Part shown: piece after piece, positions 46,438 to 56,509 of the stretch | Numbering within the stretch: position 1 is the stretch's first letter | How the letters are laid out: every line of letters begins with the position of its first letter | Origin: Limnoperna fortunei | Taxonomy: Eukaryota; Mollusca; Bivalvia; Mytilida; Modiolidae | Direction: 5' to 3' | NCBI GenBank assembly: GCA_944474755.1 | Contig: OX104124.1 | Coordinates: forward strand, 620,001 to 684,000 | DNA length: 64,000 nucleotides | Notes under the pieces: generated by a model | Seen by the model: only the letters and a program-made list of their open reading frames with translations | Database searches by the model: none | What the model was told of the DNA's origin: nothing | Translations under genes and position numbers: made by a program

Positions 46438-46954
46438 TGAGTTGTGACAGTCGTATTGTGTCTGATACAACGGAGAAAATGTCTGTGACATACATGTTTT
46501 GACTGATACAACGGTAATGCCGTTGTAACAGACAATTGTCGTCTGAGTCAACGGAAAAAATGACTTCGACAGACAGTTTTGGACTGATACAAATGATACG
46601 CCGATGCAACAGACAAATTTTGACTGCGCCAGCGGAAGAAATTTCTGTGACGGGCAAAATATGTCTGTGACAGGCATAAAATGACTGTCACAGTTAAAAT
46701 AATTGTCTGACACAACGTTTGCAGTCTTTTACAGACATTTTTCCATTCAATCTCAGTCAATGACAGATGAAAAATGAATGCAACTGGGATTTACAGTCAA
46801 TTTTTAACCAAGTATGAAAATGCTTGATGCACATTTTTCGATGAGGGTAGAGTTAAGAAAAATCGTTGAAGTATAATGGACGACTCCTTAGCAGAAGAAT
46901 TTACTACAAATGAAACGATTTTAATTGCAAAAGTATAAAATGTACTTACTTATG

Positions 46955-47480
46955 CAGCTATATGCCAGCTTCTCCTGCATACTATGTCTATATTTCTCAA
47001 CTGATCAGCTTTGAAAGAGCTTGCAGCGAGTATACTGATTTTGCAAACGTCACAGATTTCTTCGAGATAAACTTATAAGCCAGGATTACAAGAAAAAACG
47101 TCTCGTCCGCGCCTTCAATAAGTTTTACTATCGATACCATTTCTGTGTCAAAAATATTCTATTTCGTTTGAAAATATGATTGCAGATAGTTTTCCCAATT
47201 TTTGAATTAGTACACAGTGGTTGTGCTGCAATGATTATTTGATAACCTAGTAATTACTAGTGGTATATGATACTCTTCTATTTCATCGAAAAACGAACTC
47301 ACATACTGCCATAATGGAGGAGGCAGTTTTGGCATGCCATACAACCTGCTTTAACCCACCATTTATTTTAGAAATGCTTGAGCAATGTAAAGAGCACTGC
47401 TGTCGTTGCTTTATTTTTGTTTGTTGGCTTTAATGTTTGCCAGTTTTTGGGACTTTGATTTTTGGTTTGTTTTTGGTTTG
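46955..47480 (+). mobile_element. RT-B retroelement fragment
   Basis: Translated across frames: ASPAYYVYISQLISFERACS, EYTDFAN, KKRLVRAFNKFYYRYHFC, then the tail (GGAGGCAGTTTTGGCATGCC, TTTAACCCACCATTT, TTTGGGACTTTGATTTTTGG). It is frameshifted, with no polymerase core. Confidence 0.7.
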
Positions 47481-47934
47481 TTGTTTTTAAATTTCATTGT
47501 TGTTCGGTATTTTGTAACTACCTTTATATAAAACTTTGTTTCATATGAAAACAAATATTTTGTTTTGTGATAATCCATTTTTATATAAAAAATTGTATAT
47601 TTGAAAACTAAAGGCAGAATTAAAATCGAATCGCAATGTCCTTACTATATGGATATAATGGTAAAATAATACGATTGTGGGTGCCTTCAGTGATGCCAAA
47701 TGTAGTTAGTATAGATAAGAACTATTCCCGGCATGAATAGATGCAAGGTTTATCCTAATATAATCCCAAGGAATAAAACCATCATTCAAAGATATGCGTA
47801 TCTAAAGTCGTATAATGTGGTTGAGTTTCAAGTAACTACTATATTAATTTTTAGCGACAAAACAATTTTGTAACAGACAAAAAATTTTATTTTTTGTTCA
47901 TCGTAGAAAATCAGCATCTTTTTCATTAAATTTT
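47481..47934. other. Non-coding DNA; nothing recognised
   Basis: AT-rich with no recognised feature. Confidence 0.35.
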
Positions 47935-47939
47935 TATAT

Positions 47940-48205
47940 TTATACACCTCACCATAAGTTAAGCAACACCCTATTATTTTTTAGGGATTCATTTAAGATT
48001 TTATATATTTTAATATTTTTTAAAGAAATGACAATTTATTGAACATAAATGACAAATGAAACATACAAACAACATGTTTACAGTCGCTTTACTTATTGTT
48101 TGATGACAAAATGTTCAAAGCAAAGATATAAAAAAGTATATAACTTTCATTTGTCAATAAAATAAGTTTGATTGCATACTTCAATTTCATGAACTTATGT
48201 GAACG
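47940..48205. mobile_element. Solo end of the 41-kb Tc1-like element
   Basis: TACACCTCACCATAAGTTAA and GCAACACCC, then AAAGAAATGACAATTTATTG through TTGATTGCATACTTCAATTT. The second part matches 41153-41335. The first part is the likely terminal repeat missing from the 41-kb copy. No transposase sequence follows. Confidence 0.65.
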
Positions 48206-48730
48206 AGAAATAAGTTAAACTTATCCAAAGTAAATATTTGTCACATCTTTTTAACTTCATACTTCATTCTTCATCCTGTTTAAATGCAAGAAGATTATGA
48301 AATTGTTTCAAACACTTTGTTGAAAAAAATATTGTGGTATATGATTAATGCCTAACATATTGAACGTTATGACGGCAAAGTATCGGTCTCTGTAAGTTCT
48401 AATTAAGTTAAGAAAAAGAGAATATTATATAAGCAAACATGTGACGTATATATGTGATGCCGGCTATGTCCACACTGGATATAATCTTCTCATGGTCGCA
48501 ATGGGAGATGGAGCGTTATCAGTCCACAGTGTTCAGGCATAAATTTGAAATTTATTATTTCCGTGCAGTATGTAGGTCGTTCCTACAGGAAAGACATATT
48601 CAGACATATACATTTCTGTTCGCCGATTTGTTTCTCCCAGTTATATTAAATATTTTTCCGAAATTCAAACCTAGATTTTTAATTTTAAAAACAGAAAACA
48701 GATTTTAAAAAAATTGTTGTTATCCATCTA
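48206..48730. other. Non-coding DNA with an unassigned + strand ORF (48454-48708)
   Basis: The 84-residue frame MPAMSTLDIIFSWSQWEMER... begins in the dispersed sequence shared with 38812. No domain was recognised. Confidence 0.3.
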
Positions 48731-49594
48731 CAGTCCTTTGTAACGTATAAATAAACGATGCACGAACGATGAACATAGGATGAACGGGCGATATACGAAC
48801 TTTGTACGCACGATGCACGAAGCGGTGTACAATGCGATATACGATGGAAACGGAATGATTAAGCGTTTATCCTTTGGGGTTGTTTCATTTATCATTATGC
48901 ACAACGTTTCGTTTATCACATGGTTTATCAAGTGGTGCATCGTTTCGTTCACAGTCAACTCGTAAAAAACGTTATTTTTTGTCTAACGTATAAATGGTTG
49001 ATTTGTCGAATTTCACGTCAGTATTGAAGGCGATTACTCGATTTCATAGAATCATAATAATTTATAGGTAAGAAACGGATAACAAATCACAATCTTTTGC
49101 GTTAGTATTCATCAATAAAGACATGTGTTGTTATTTGAACAAAATCGACTAACTATAGTATAAAAGCTGAATAGATGAATAATTAATTGAATGATTGATT
49201 GATTGAAGTCCATCAAATAATATTTCAGCTTTGTCCAGGACTTTATGAATATATGAATGTACATACAAAGTACACATTTAATGATAGGGAACTAAGATTC
49301 ATGTTGAATCAATTTTACCCTCAGCACAAAATAGATCACTATATCTTTAGACACTATTTTGCAATCTAGAGTATTTATCAATCAAATGACTTGCGCATAC
49401 GTATATCAAACATGTACAGATCACAGTATTGTTCTTAGCTTGAGTTGAGACAACGTTCGTTCGTTTCGAACGATATACGCCCGATGTACGAAAGATGTAC
49501 GGACGTTGTACGAACGATGTACGGACGTCGTACGAACGACAAACGCAAGCTGTAGGATCGTTAACTTTCGTTAACTTATACGTTCCAGGGACTG
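48731..49594 (+). mobile_element. CGATGTACG-array transposon, copy B (both ends, TA flanks)
   Basis: Starts CAGTCCTTTGTAACGTATAA after TA (48729-48730) and ends TTATACGTTCCAGGGACTG before TA (49595-49596), giving 864 bp. The left subterminal region (48765-48965) has CGATGCACGAACGATG units and then TCGTTTATCACATGG units. The right one (49450-49560) has CGATGTACGGACGTTGTACG units. The interior is non-coding and homologous to copy A. A SINE tail scrap lies inside at 49185-49260. TA flanks and the CAGTCC start are compatible with the IS630-Tc1-mariner/pogo group. The size and lack of coding make it non-autonomous. Confidence 0.75.
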
Positions 49595-51023
49595 TAGCTT
49601 GTTTACTGAATTAATCAATAAGGTACGTTATCTACACGGGTTTATCATAGCCTAGACATTTCAATTACAATTTTATTTTTATGATTTGAATTACTTATAC
49701 TAACTGGAAATTAACAGTGTGGTTTCTGGTTAGTGTCTTTTGATTAATTCAATAATTTCCTGTAAACATGACAATGTGTTTATTTTCAACAGACTAAAGT
49801 AGTTGCACAACTACGTTTCTTTAAAACAGATTTTGTAAATGTATTGTTTCCTTAATGGTCGTTAGTAAGTTTGTGTTATTCTCTATATATTCATTTTACC
49901 AAAATACAGATGTTAAGATAAACATGGTCAAAGAGATAAAGTTAAAAACAATAATTAGTTAAATATTGTTTATTGGATAACACTATTGATGAAAAATCAT
50001 TGTGGATATTGCCAATTTAAAGCGAGGATTGTTAGATCACAAATTGTTGACACACAAAATCGAGGTACAATGTAATAAGCTTTGAGAAAAAAACAATCCT
50101 TTTGGTGTTTAATCGTAGTTTGTTGTTGATTGTTAAATACATGATAATATAAATGTAAAAATATTAAAATTTATTACGTTTTAGTTAGACAGGAAGATAA
50201 AGGATGCTGAATATGGTGTAACGTAGTTGAAATGAGATAGTAATTTATTTTGGAAACGTAGGACACATACAGACATCTGTCACGTGTATTGCGTAAATAA
50301 GCACGACATATATTTATAAAACAAATCTGTCCTTTGACTTCCTTATAGCGTCGTACAGTTTAAAGCCTGTCAAGTCTTAAATGTTTTCCTCCTCCCACTT
50401 CTCTTTGCATCTATGTCAACTTAAAATCATATTAAAGAAAACAGATTACTTTTAAATGTTTAAATATCAAACATAGTGATTGTGATGTTGTGGTTATTGG
50501 ATATACCTATACTCTCTAGTGGTGCATGAAACTACGCCATTTTACTCAACGCACCAACTTACACACTACATTAATAAATTAATAAGGGTGAGGTCTTATA
50601 CGCCATAAAAACTGGTTTACCCACAATTTCTTTTGAAATGGTTATACCATGTCTGTACCATTGTTGCTGTTGTTATAGTTTTTAGTGTTGGTTCCCAAAT
50701 TGTCCCGTTTCTTCAAAAAGGATTTGTGAAGTGCATTTTGCGCAGTTACTTTGGTGTTAGGCATTTTGTTATTAGTTTTGTTATTAATTACTTATGTATA
50801 TTTTCCATCGGGACTAAACAATATAATATATCTCATGGACATCTATGAAAAATTCTATAAAAAATTCAAAAGCTCGAAAGTGCTTGATTCACAAATTCTA
50901 TACTTCAATCAAATAATAAATGAGCCATATAGAGTTTTAATGATAATTTTAAATATTGCTTGCATAGTTTTTAACTACAACTACAAATACTCACTTAACT
51001 TTCAGACAGCATTTGCTGAAGAG
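49595..51023. other. Upstream region of the lectin gene; no exon seen
   Basis: Contains ATTAATAAATTAATAAGGGTG near 50570 and open but unassigned frames from 50633. The part from about 50905 is duplicated at 40400. No promoter element can be assigned with confidence. Confidence 0.35.
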
Positions 51024-51096
51024 ATGATTATTAGTTTATCGTTTTTTATGAGGTGTGCTGGTTTCATCATAGTATTTGGTAATCAGTTCTCTTCAG
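51024..51096 (+). CDS. Lectin exon 1: signal peptide
   Basis: ATG, then 24 codons plus one base, ending TCTTCAG|GTAAGC. A hydrophobic core follows MII, and Asn-Gln-Phe-Ser-Ser precedes the junction, a plausible cleavage region. Two other copies exist at 36187-36111 and about 40490-40573. Confidence 0.72.
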
Positions 51097-54000
51097 GTAA
51101 GCTTTTATGGTTCTATATTTTAATAGCTGTGTGTCTGTGTGTCTGTGTGTCCTTTTCTTGCAAAAACGGTATCTTTAGACATTATATTAAAAATCATTTA
51201 CGTTTATAGACATGATGTGCATCGATTTTGTTTTTTTTGTAGTCACAACGCAGAAATAATGTTGTGAGATCAAAGTGTTAAGTCTTCACTGAGTTTTGCA
51301 TGGTATTTTCATTTTCATAAAAACTGACCGTATCAACCTTGGACTTTATGAAATCTCTTAAAAAACTCTTTCTACCAGGAGAGGTGAATCTCTTGTAAAT
51401 GTCTAGAGTTGATCATAAATACACTTAGAAAAATCCCACATATATCCAAAACAGTAAAAGTTAAAAAGTATATTCTTATTTTCACATAGATTACATTATA
51501 AACATTTGAAATAATAGTTCAAATTGTGTTGACCGAACATATATATACAAGAAACACATTTATAGATAAAATGAAGTAAAAAAAAGAACTGAACATATCT
51601 AGTTGGATTTAATTATGCTGACTTCAAAACATAGGATTATGAGTATTAAATTATGAAAACAACATGAAAATTAATGTTTCAGGTATTTCATGTATATAAA
51701 GGAAGGTAATATCAAACAACGATGAAACTGTCAAAAAGACAATATCCACAAATCAAAGTCCAAAAAACCCCGGGTAAACTCCAAAACCAACAACCCAAAA
51801 TATAGTAACTAAACTAAGGTCCTGATTTGGTAATGGCCTTTTCAAACGAAATGTTGAGTTAAACCAGGTTGTATGGCATGCCATTCCTCCCGCTTCCATA
51901 GACACGTGCAAAGTTATAAATAGTTCAAGATCCTACCTATTTATATAATTCCATATTTGAATATTGCATACATTTATAAATGTATCTCCAAATCCACAGA
52001 ACAATACGTAACTATATTATGCATTAGAAATTATATTTTTTTATTTATTGTCCATAAGCAAATATATTTTGGTAACATGACATTATAAAAATATTATAAC
52101 TAGTATTACATGTAAATGTATTAAGTTGGATAAAATATTGCATTTCATTTGTGACATTGTTTATAGGTTCCGTGAAATAATGATGTTGAAATTAAAGACA
52201 TATGATTTGTCAGCGTATTTCTATTAAGTTGTTTTTTTTTCAAATTTATAACTTCGTTGTTGATTGACGCATTTTCAAATTGTGTTTTTTAATAGATGAT
52301 TCCATTTTTGTCACTTTGACTTTATTGATCGTTATGCGAAATCCATCTTTCAAATACAATCAGATAATTTCAAAGGCAACATTGATTACTCGTCCAGAGC
52401 ACCCATGGTTTTTATTAGGTTCGGGTTACTCCATTTCTGTGTTTTGTGTTTTGTGTTTTTTATTTTTGTTTGTGTTGTATATGTCTTAGTCCAGATTATT
52501 GTCCTTTGACATTCGACCATTGTAGTTATTATCAACCTAGGTACACCAAATCCTTGTTGGATTCGTTTAGAAGTCAACAGCAGTAAGCGGTATAGAAAAT
52601 AAGAATACCGATCGCAAGATCTGGAATAACGTGTAATCTGCGAAATGTATAAACCATAACATGTATAATTTCAAGATTGCTAGTGTAGATTGAATGCAAG
52701 TTCCGGGCCAATGTACATCACGGTATATGTATAACACTCCTTCAAAAACAGCGATAATTTTTTGTTTGGCTGGCGTTAAACTCCACTTTCAACAATTTTT
52801 CAGCTACCGGTATATCGTGGAGAAAGTCTGAGTATCCAAGACACCCCTACCTTTGGAAAAAGAAACTGGCGATTCTTGTCAATTAATATTGGAATCGATC
52901 ACACCCTTCAAGCAGTGAGATAATTAAAAATAATTGATAATTATGTTTGTTTTACATTTGACATCATGATCTTCACTGTATTGCTTTATAGTTTATTTCT
53001 TAAGAAATAACTATATATTATTTAGTCCCCAATTATTTATATGTATTTATGATGTAACATTTGTATGAATGGTTTATTAAAGTATTGTTAATGTTAGTAA
53101 CAAAAAAATCTAAAATTTTTATAACATATCGTGTATCTAGTGATGTTTCAACGACATGTTCATGTTAATTAACACTATTTGTGTCGAGTATATCCAACAC
53201 ATTGTAAGAAAAGGTATTTACATTTATTGGTTTATATAAGAGTACCATATTAAAAAAACTCTATACATATTTATTTCAGCATCAGAGTCTTTCCGACATA
53301 AAAACATTAAAAAAAGGAATGAATTTTCCAATTATAAAATAGTGCTAAATGCGGTGTTCACTTTTCAATCAGTTCGAAGCTTATTAGCATGTTCTACGCT
53401 CTGTGCAGTGAATCCGAAGTGTGTGACGTTCTCCTATTCTGAGACGTCACGTGTATGCAGTGGTGGAGAAGTACTCAATCCTACTATAGGATCACTTGCA
53501 GCCTCCACAGGTTTCATGCTTTATTCTTTAATGCCAGGTTTGTTTATTTAAATTAAGTTCCATTAGTCTGTTTAAGATTTGTATCGCATATTTATTTACA
53601 GCTTTTACTTGTTTGATTAATGCTGGTCGTTGTTTTAAATATTGCTAGATTGCTTAACACCAATGAAGACTAAATTGATGATTTGTCATGATGTCACAGT
53701 CTTTACACTTTTTGTCTGTTTTTAAGAAATATTTTATTTAAATCTGCATTTTATCAAAGCAAAATATATCCATAAGTTTTCATATGTGCATATCCAAGTA
53801 TCAAATAACAAATTTAGCAAACAGAATAACGAGAACTTATCCAATGAAAACACCTTGATATTATCAATCTCTCAAAAACTCTCAGAAATACTCACTGAGA
53901 AACACCTCATGACTCTTTTTTAACTAAATTACCATATGTCCGACACATGACCCGTTAACCACATTACCACATGTCCGACAACACCTCATGACCCGTTAAT

Positions 54001-55540
54001 CACATTACCACATGTCCGACAACACCTTATGACACGTTAACTACATTACCACCTGTCCGACAACACCTCATGACACGTTAACCACATTACCACATGTCCG
54101 ACACATTTCCAAACAAAGACCGAAGGGTGTAAAATGACCAGAGATCGTATTTATTTTGATATTTAACGATTACTTACGTTTTTATAAACGCAATGCGTTT
54201 TATCGGCCATATCTCATCACAGGGCGACATCCCTTAGATTAGATGACGATAAAATGTATCCGGTTTCCAAAAAAAACGTATAATAAACGTTTGCGAATAA
54301 GAAAGTAGCAAAGAAAACCGACCGAACAACAAGAGCCAAAAACCTAGGGACAGTTAGAAATCCGGATATAGACAAACACAACACAAAAATCAAAAACATA
54401 AAACACCGAACCCAATAAAAACCATGGGTGCACTCAGGTGCTCCGGACGAGTAGGCAGTGCCTGCCTCTAATTAGACACCCGTCGAGTTACTCATTGTCT
54501 TGTCTAGGGAAAAGTCAAATCCAGGAATAGGAAACACCACCTATGACTCAGCGAAAACGTCAGATCGTATTTGAGACACTGATTTCCCGTAACTATCAAT
54601 TAAGTCCTGGTGCCAACCATAGAACTTCTGGAGAGATAACATCAACCTAGGTACAACAAACCCTTGTTTGAGTAGTTTAGCAGTCAACAGCAGTGATCGG
54701 TCTAGAAAAAATGAATAACGATCGCAGGATCTAGAATAACGTATAAGTTGTGAAATGTACACACCATACGCTGGAGCTGCTGGAATGTTGTTGTCGATGA
54801 AAGGGAAGTTGACAATTGGAAAGTCATTACGCTTGTCGTAGAGCCTGGTTTGTAGAATTTATTATAAATATGTTGCAAAAATAATCAAAAACATGTTTTT
54901 CTATATCGTATAGGTTCTTGTGTAAGAAATGATTATACATACCTAGCAGAACTTCGATTGTGTATCAAGTTTTACGAAGTAAATTCAAACCAGAGTATGG
55001 CTTTGTCACAGTGCATTAAAGATGGCGGAAACCTGATCAGGATTACAAATGCACTTAAGGATGATGTGATAGCAAATGAGTTCTACATTAGATCCGGTGT
55101 GTACTTGTACTCTAAATATGCGATTTTCGAATTACACATCTTAATTCTCATTTACAAATGAACTTTTTGCAAATTTAACATTTTAGTAGATTTTATTATG
55201 CCATAATTTAGATAGTCAATTGCCAGCCCAATTAAGCTCCAGTTTTATAAAATTTCAAACCAACTTATATTCTGTTTTAAATGGCGATATTTTCTTTACA
55301 GGTACATTGGGTGACGACCTGTGGATTGATGGAAATGACGTTTTAGTACAGGGAGGATGGAGGTTTTCGGACGGATCTCTACTGGTGTACAAGAACTTTT
55401 ATCCCTATGATACAAATTTGCCGGATGAAAACTGTATCAACGTGTATAAACCTTACTGGTTCCAATGGGCTGATAATCATTGCTGGAGTCTTCATCCTTT
55501 CGTTTGTGAAATTCCCGACGTATTAGCTTATTTTAACTAA
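51024..55540 (+). CDS. Secreted PAN/Apple-C-type lectin protein, four exons, 250 residues
   Basis: Exons 51024-51096, 53280-53537, 54914-55096 and 55302-55540 total 753 nt, an exact multiple of three with the stop. Every internal junction is phase 1 with GT/AG sites. Exon 1 is a signal peptide (MIISLSFFMRCAGFIIVFGN). Exon 2 is a PAN/Apple-type module (residues about 25-110) with C-x3-C-x5-C-x10-C. Exons 3 and 4 form one C-type lectin domain (about 112-245) with six cysteines, a DLWIDG strand and a WADNHC end. The protein should be secreted and act in recognition or adhesion, as PAN-lectin proteins commonly do in molluscs (family knowledge). The EPN/QPD sugar-specificity tripeptide is not seen (LPDENC instead), so sugar binding is uncertain. 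A SINE begins a few bases after the stop. The start is the only ATG leading a hydrophobic segment in phase with the strong CAG|GTAAGC donor. Confidence 0.75.
51730..51905 (-). mobile_element. RT-B 3' tail fragment
   Basis: ATATCCACAAATCAAAGTCC, GGGTAAACTCCAAAACCAAC and TATGGCATGCCATTCCTCCC match the tails at 36640-36800 and 47310-47470 (inverted). Confidence 0.65.
52370..52925. mobile_element. Inverted RT-A tail plus RT-A/SINE composite
   Basis: + sense tail at 52385-52515 (ACTCGTCCAGAGCACCCATG, TTAGGTTCGGGTTACTCC), then - sense RT-A C-terminus (52525-52640), linker, and inverted SINE tail (52755-52925, GCTGGCGTTAAACTCCAC). The last three parts match 40851-41135. Confidence 0.6.
53280..53537 (+). 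CDS. Lectin exon 2: PAN/Apple-type module
   Basis: 258 nt, phase 1-1, acceptor TATTTCAG, donor GTTTGT. It encodes FRHKNIKKRNEFSNYKIVLN, SVRSLLACSTLCAVNPKC and VTFSYSETSRVCSGGEVLNP. The cysteine spacing C-x3-C-x5-C-x10-C and the hydrophobic F-x-Y after the third Cys fit PAN/Apple modules. Confidence 0.8.
53903..54110. repeat. 41-bp minisatellite, about five copies
   Basis: Unit contains ACACCTCATGACCCGTTAAC and CACATTACCACATGTCCGAC. Anchors at 53951, 53992, 54033 and 54074 give an exact 41-bp period. Confidence 0.93.
54115..54292. mobile_element. Palindromic MITE, family copy 3 (right flank lost)
   Basis: AAGACCGAAGGGTGTAAAAT, GAGATCGTATTTATTTTGAT, GCGTTTTATCGGCCATATCTC and GATGACGATAAAATGTATCC match copies at 9190 and 42780. 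It is directly followed by an RT-A tail. Confidence 0.6.
54297..54860 (-). mobile_element. RT-A retroelement fragment
   Basis: - strand frame: [40 protein letters not shown] and PRLMLSLQKFYGWHQDLIDS, then the tail GGTGCTCCGGACG (inverted) and TTTGCTACTTTC at its far end. The polymerase core is absent. Confidence 0.72.
54914..55096 (+). CDS. Lectin exon 3: N-terminal half of C-type lectin domain
   Basis: 183 nt, phase 1-1, acceptor CGTATAG, donor GTGTGT. It encodes SCVRNDYTYLAELRLCIKFY, ALSQCIKDGGNLIRITN and DDVIANEFYIRS. The pattern of Cys, an aromatic-rich strand, A-x-x-x-C, GG-x-L and helix 2 is typical of the start of a lectin domain. Confidence 0.8.
55302..55540 (+). CDS. Lectin exon 4: C-terminal half of C-type lectin domain, stop
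   Basis: Acceptor TTTCTTTACAG, phase 1. It encodes LGDDLWIDGNDVLVQGGWRF, LPDENCINVYKPYWFQWADN and HCWSLHPFVCEIP, then TAA at 55538-55540. DLWIDG corresponds to the WIGL strand. NC, HC and FVCE give the conserved C-terminal cysteines. Confidence 0.88.
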
Positions 55541-55544
55541 ATGT

Positions 55545-55815
55545 GTTGGGGTATCGGTGACTGAGTGGTTAAGGTAGTTCGTCTACTATCGATTACGCGG
55601 TCCTTCAACACTGAGGTTGCGAGTTCGATTCTCACTTCGCGCAGGGTGTACTCCACTCCAATCCTAATCCACAAGGATTGCCAGTTTTCCTACATAAGGT
55701 CAGGGCTTTTCTATTGATAATCTGGCTTTCTCTCCCAATAAAAAACTAGACGCCATGAGCCATGATATAGCTGAAAAATTGCTGAAAGTGGCGTTAGACA
55801 TCATTCAAACAAACA
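55545..55815 (+). mobile_element. tRNA-type SINE forming the start of the lectin 3' UTR
   Basis: Head GGTATCGGTGACTGAGTGGT and AAGGTAGTTCGTCTACTATC, B-box-like GAGGTTGCGAGTTCGATTC, body CACAAGGATTGCCAGTTTTC, tail GCTGAAAGTGGCGTTAGAC and CAAACAAACAAAC. It contains AATAAA at about 55736-55741. Confidence 0.82.
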
Positions 55816-55819
55816 AACA

Positions 55820-56130
55820 GACTCCTGTATACGGAGTTCATATTTCTAAATTGATCAAGTATGCAAGAGTTTGCAACGAGTATACTGGTGTTTGCACCAA
55901 ATTCTTCGGGATAAACTTATTAACCCAGGTAAAAAAACACCGATTCGTCCGCGCCCTAAATCGGGTTTACTATATATACCATTCCTTGATGGGATACCTT
56001 TTCTTGTTTGCGAATATGAAACACCTATTAATGACTAGTGGTGTTAGATGACCATCCAATGACATAAAAAAAACAACCTACCGTTATAAAGCGGGAGGAT
56101 TGGCATGTCATAAACCTTAGTTTAACAAAC
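55820..56130 (+). mobile_element. RT-B retroelement fragment
   Basis: VYGVHISKLIKYARVCNEYT, KKHRFVRALNRVYYIYHSLM and the tail GGGAGGATTGGCATGTCATA. It follows the SINE directly. Confidence 0.68.
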
Positions 56131-56179
56131 CAATACTTTTGAAATTCTTGTATCAAGGCAGTTATTAACCATGACAGAT

Positions 56180-56410
56180 CTTTATCGCCGTAAAGTACTG
56201 TATAAGTGTTTTTTTCGCGTGGTGAAAATTTAGCGTTTTTGTTAAAAAACTGTGGGAGTTTATTTTGGCGTAATGTAATTTTCGCGATTCGTAATCATAA
56301 TGAATAACTATCATATGTATTTTGCGCGTTTTTATTTTCGCGTTCCAACTTTTGCAGTGAATATAGCGAAAATTAAATCACCGCGAAAAAAAACGGAATG
56401 AGATGATATG
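56180..56410. repeat. Element built of TTCGCG / CGCGAA words
   Basis: TTTTTCGCGTGGTGAAAATT, ATTTTCGCGATTCG, TTTTATTTTCGCGTTCC and CACCGCGAAAAAAAACGG. The left side has TTTCGCG words and the right end CGCGAAA, so it is loosely palindromic. Comparable elements are common in invertebrate genomes. Confidence 0.5.
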
Positions 56411-56509
56411 AATACTTGGTTATTAACCATAACAGAATTTTCTTCGCTGTAAAGGACCTTCAATCATACAATAAATATACTCAAGACTACATATGAGAAA
56501 TTCCATATT

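Larger units (their letters stand above)
44201..46812. mobile_element. Foldback-like element with GTCTGTCACA arrays at both ends
   Basis: The left arm (44201-44433) and the right arm (46434-46812) are inverted copies. Shared words include AACTGTAAA, CCAGTTGCA, GTAAAAGACTGCAAACGTT, TGTGACAGTCATTT, ATGCCTGTCACA and GCGCAGTCAAAATTTGTCTG. Each arm is built from degenerate GTCTGT(C/A)ACA-type words, and the right arm has extra units. The interior of about 2 kb has no coding frame I recognise. It includes a CGATGTACG-array scrap (44965-45040) and a 155-bp tandem duplication (46176-46437). Confidence 0.6.
51097..53279 (+). other. Lectin intron 1, filled with retroelement pieces
   Basis: About 2.18 kb. 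It holds an RT-B tail (51730-51905), an RT-A tail (+) followed by an inverted RT-A/SINE composite (52370-52925), and AT-rich remainder. Confidence 0.6.
53538..54913 (+). other. Lectin intron 2, with minisatellite, MITE and RT-A
   Basis: About 1.38 kb containing the 41-bp minisatellite, a palindromic MITE and an RT-A element, described separately. Confidence 0.6.

Noticed and set aside
46397..46760. Overlapping Ser/Val-rich frames on the - strand
   Set aside because: They arise from the GTCTGTCACA array. Three frames open at once is a sign of short-period repetition, not coding.
50633..51209. Hydrophobic frames that could be a membrane protein
   Set aside because: The frame crosses the strong CAG|GTAAGC donor. 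The 24-codon signal peptide plus phase agreement with the PAN exon is a better explanation.
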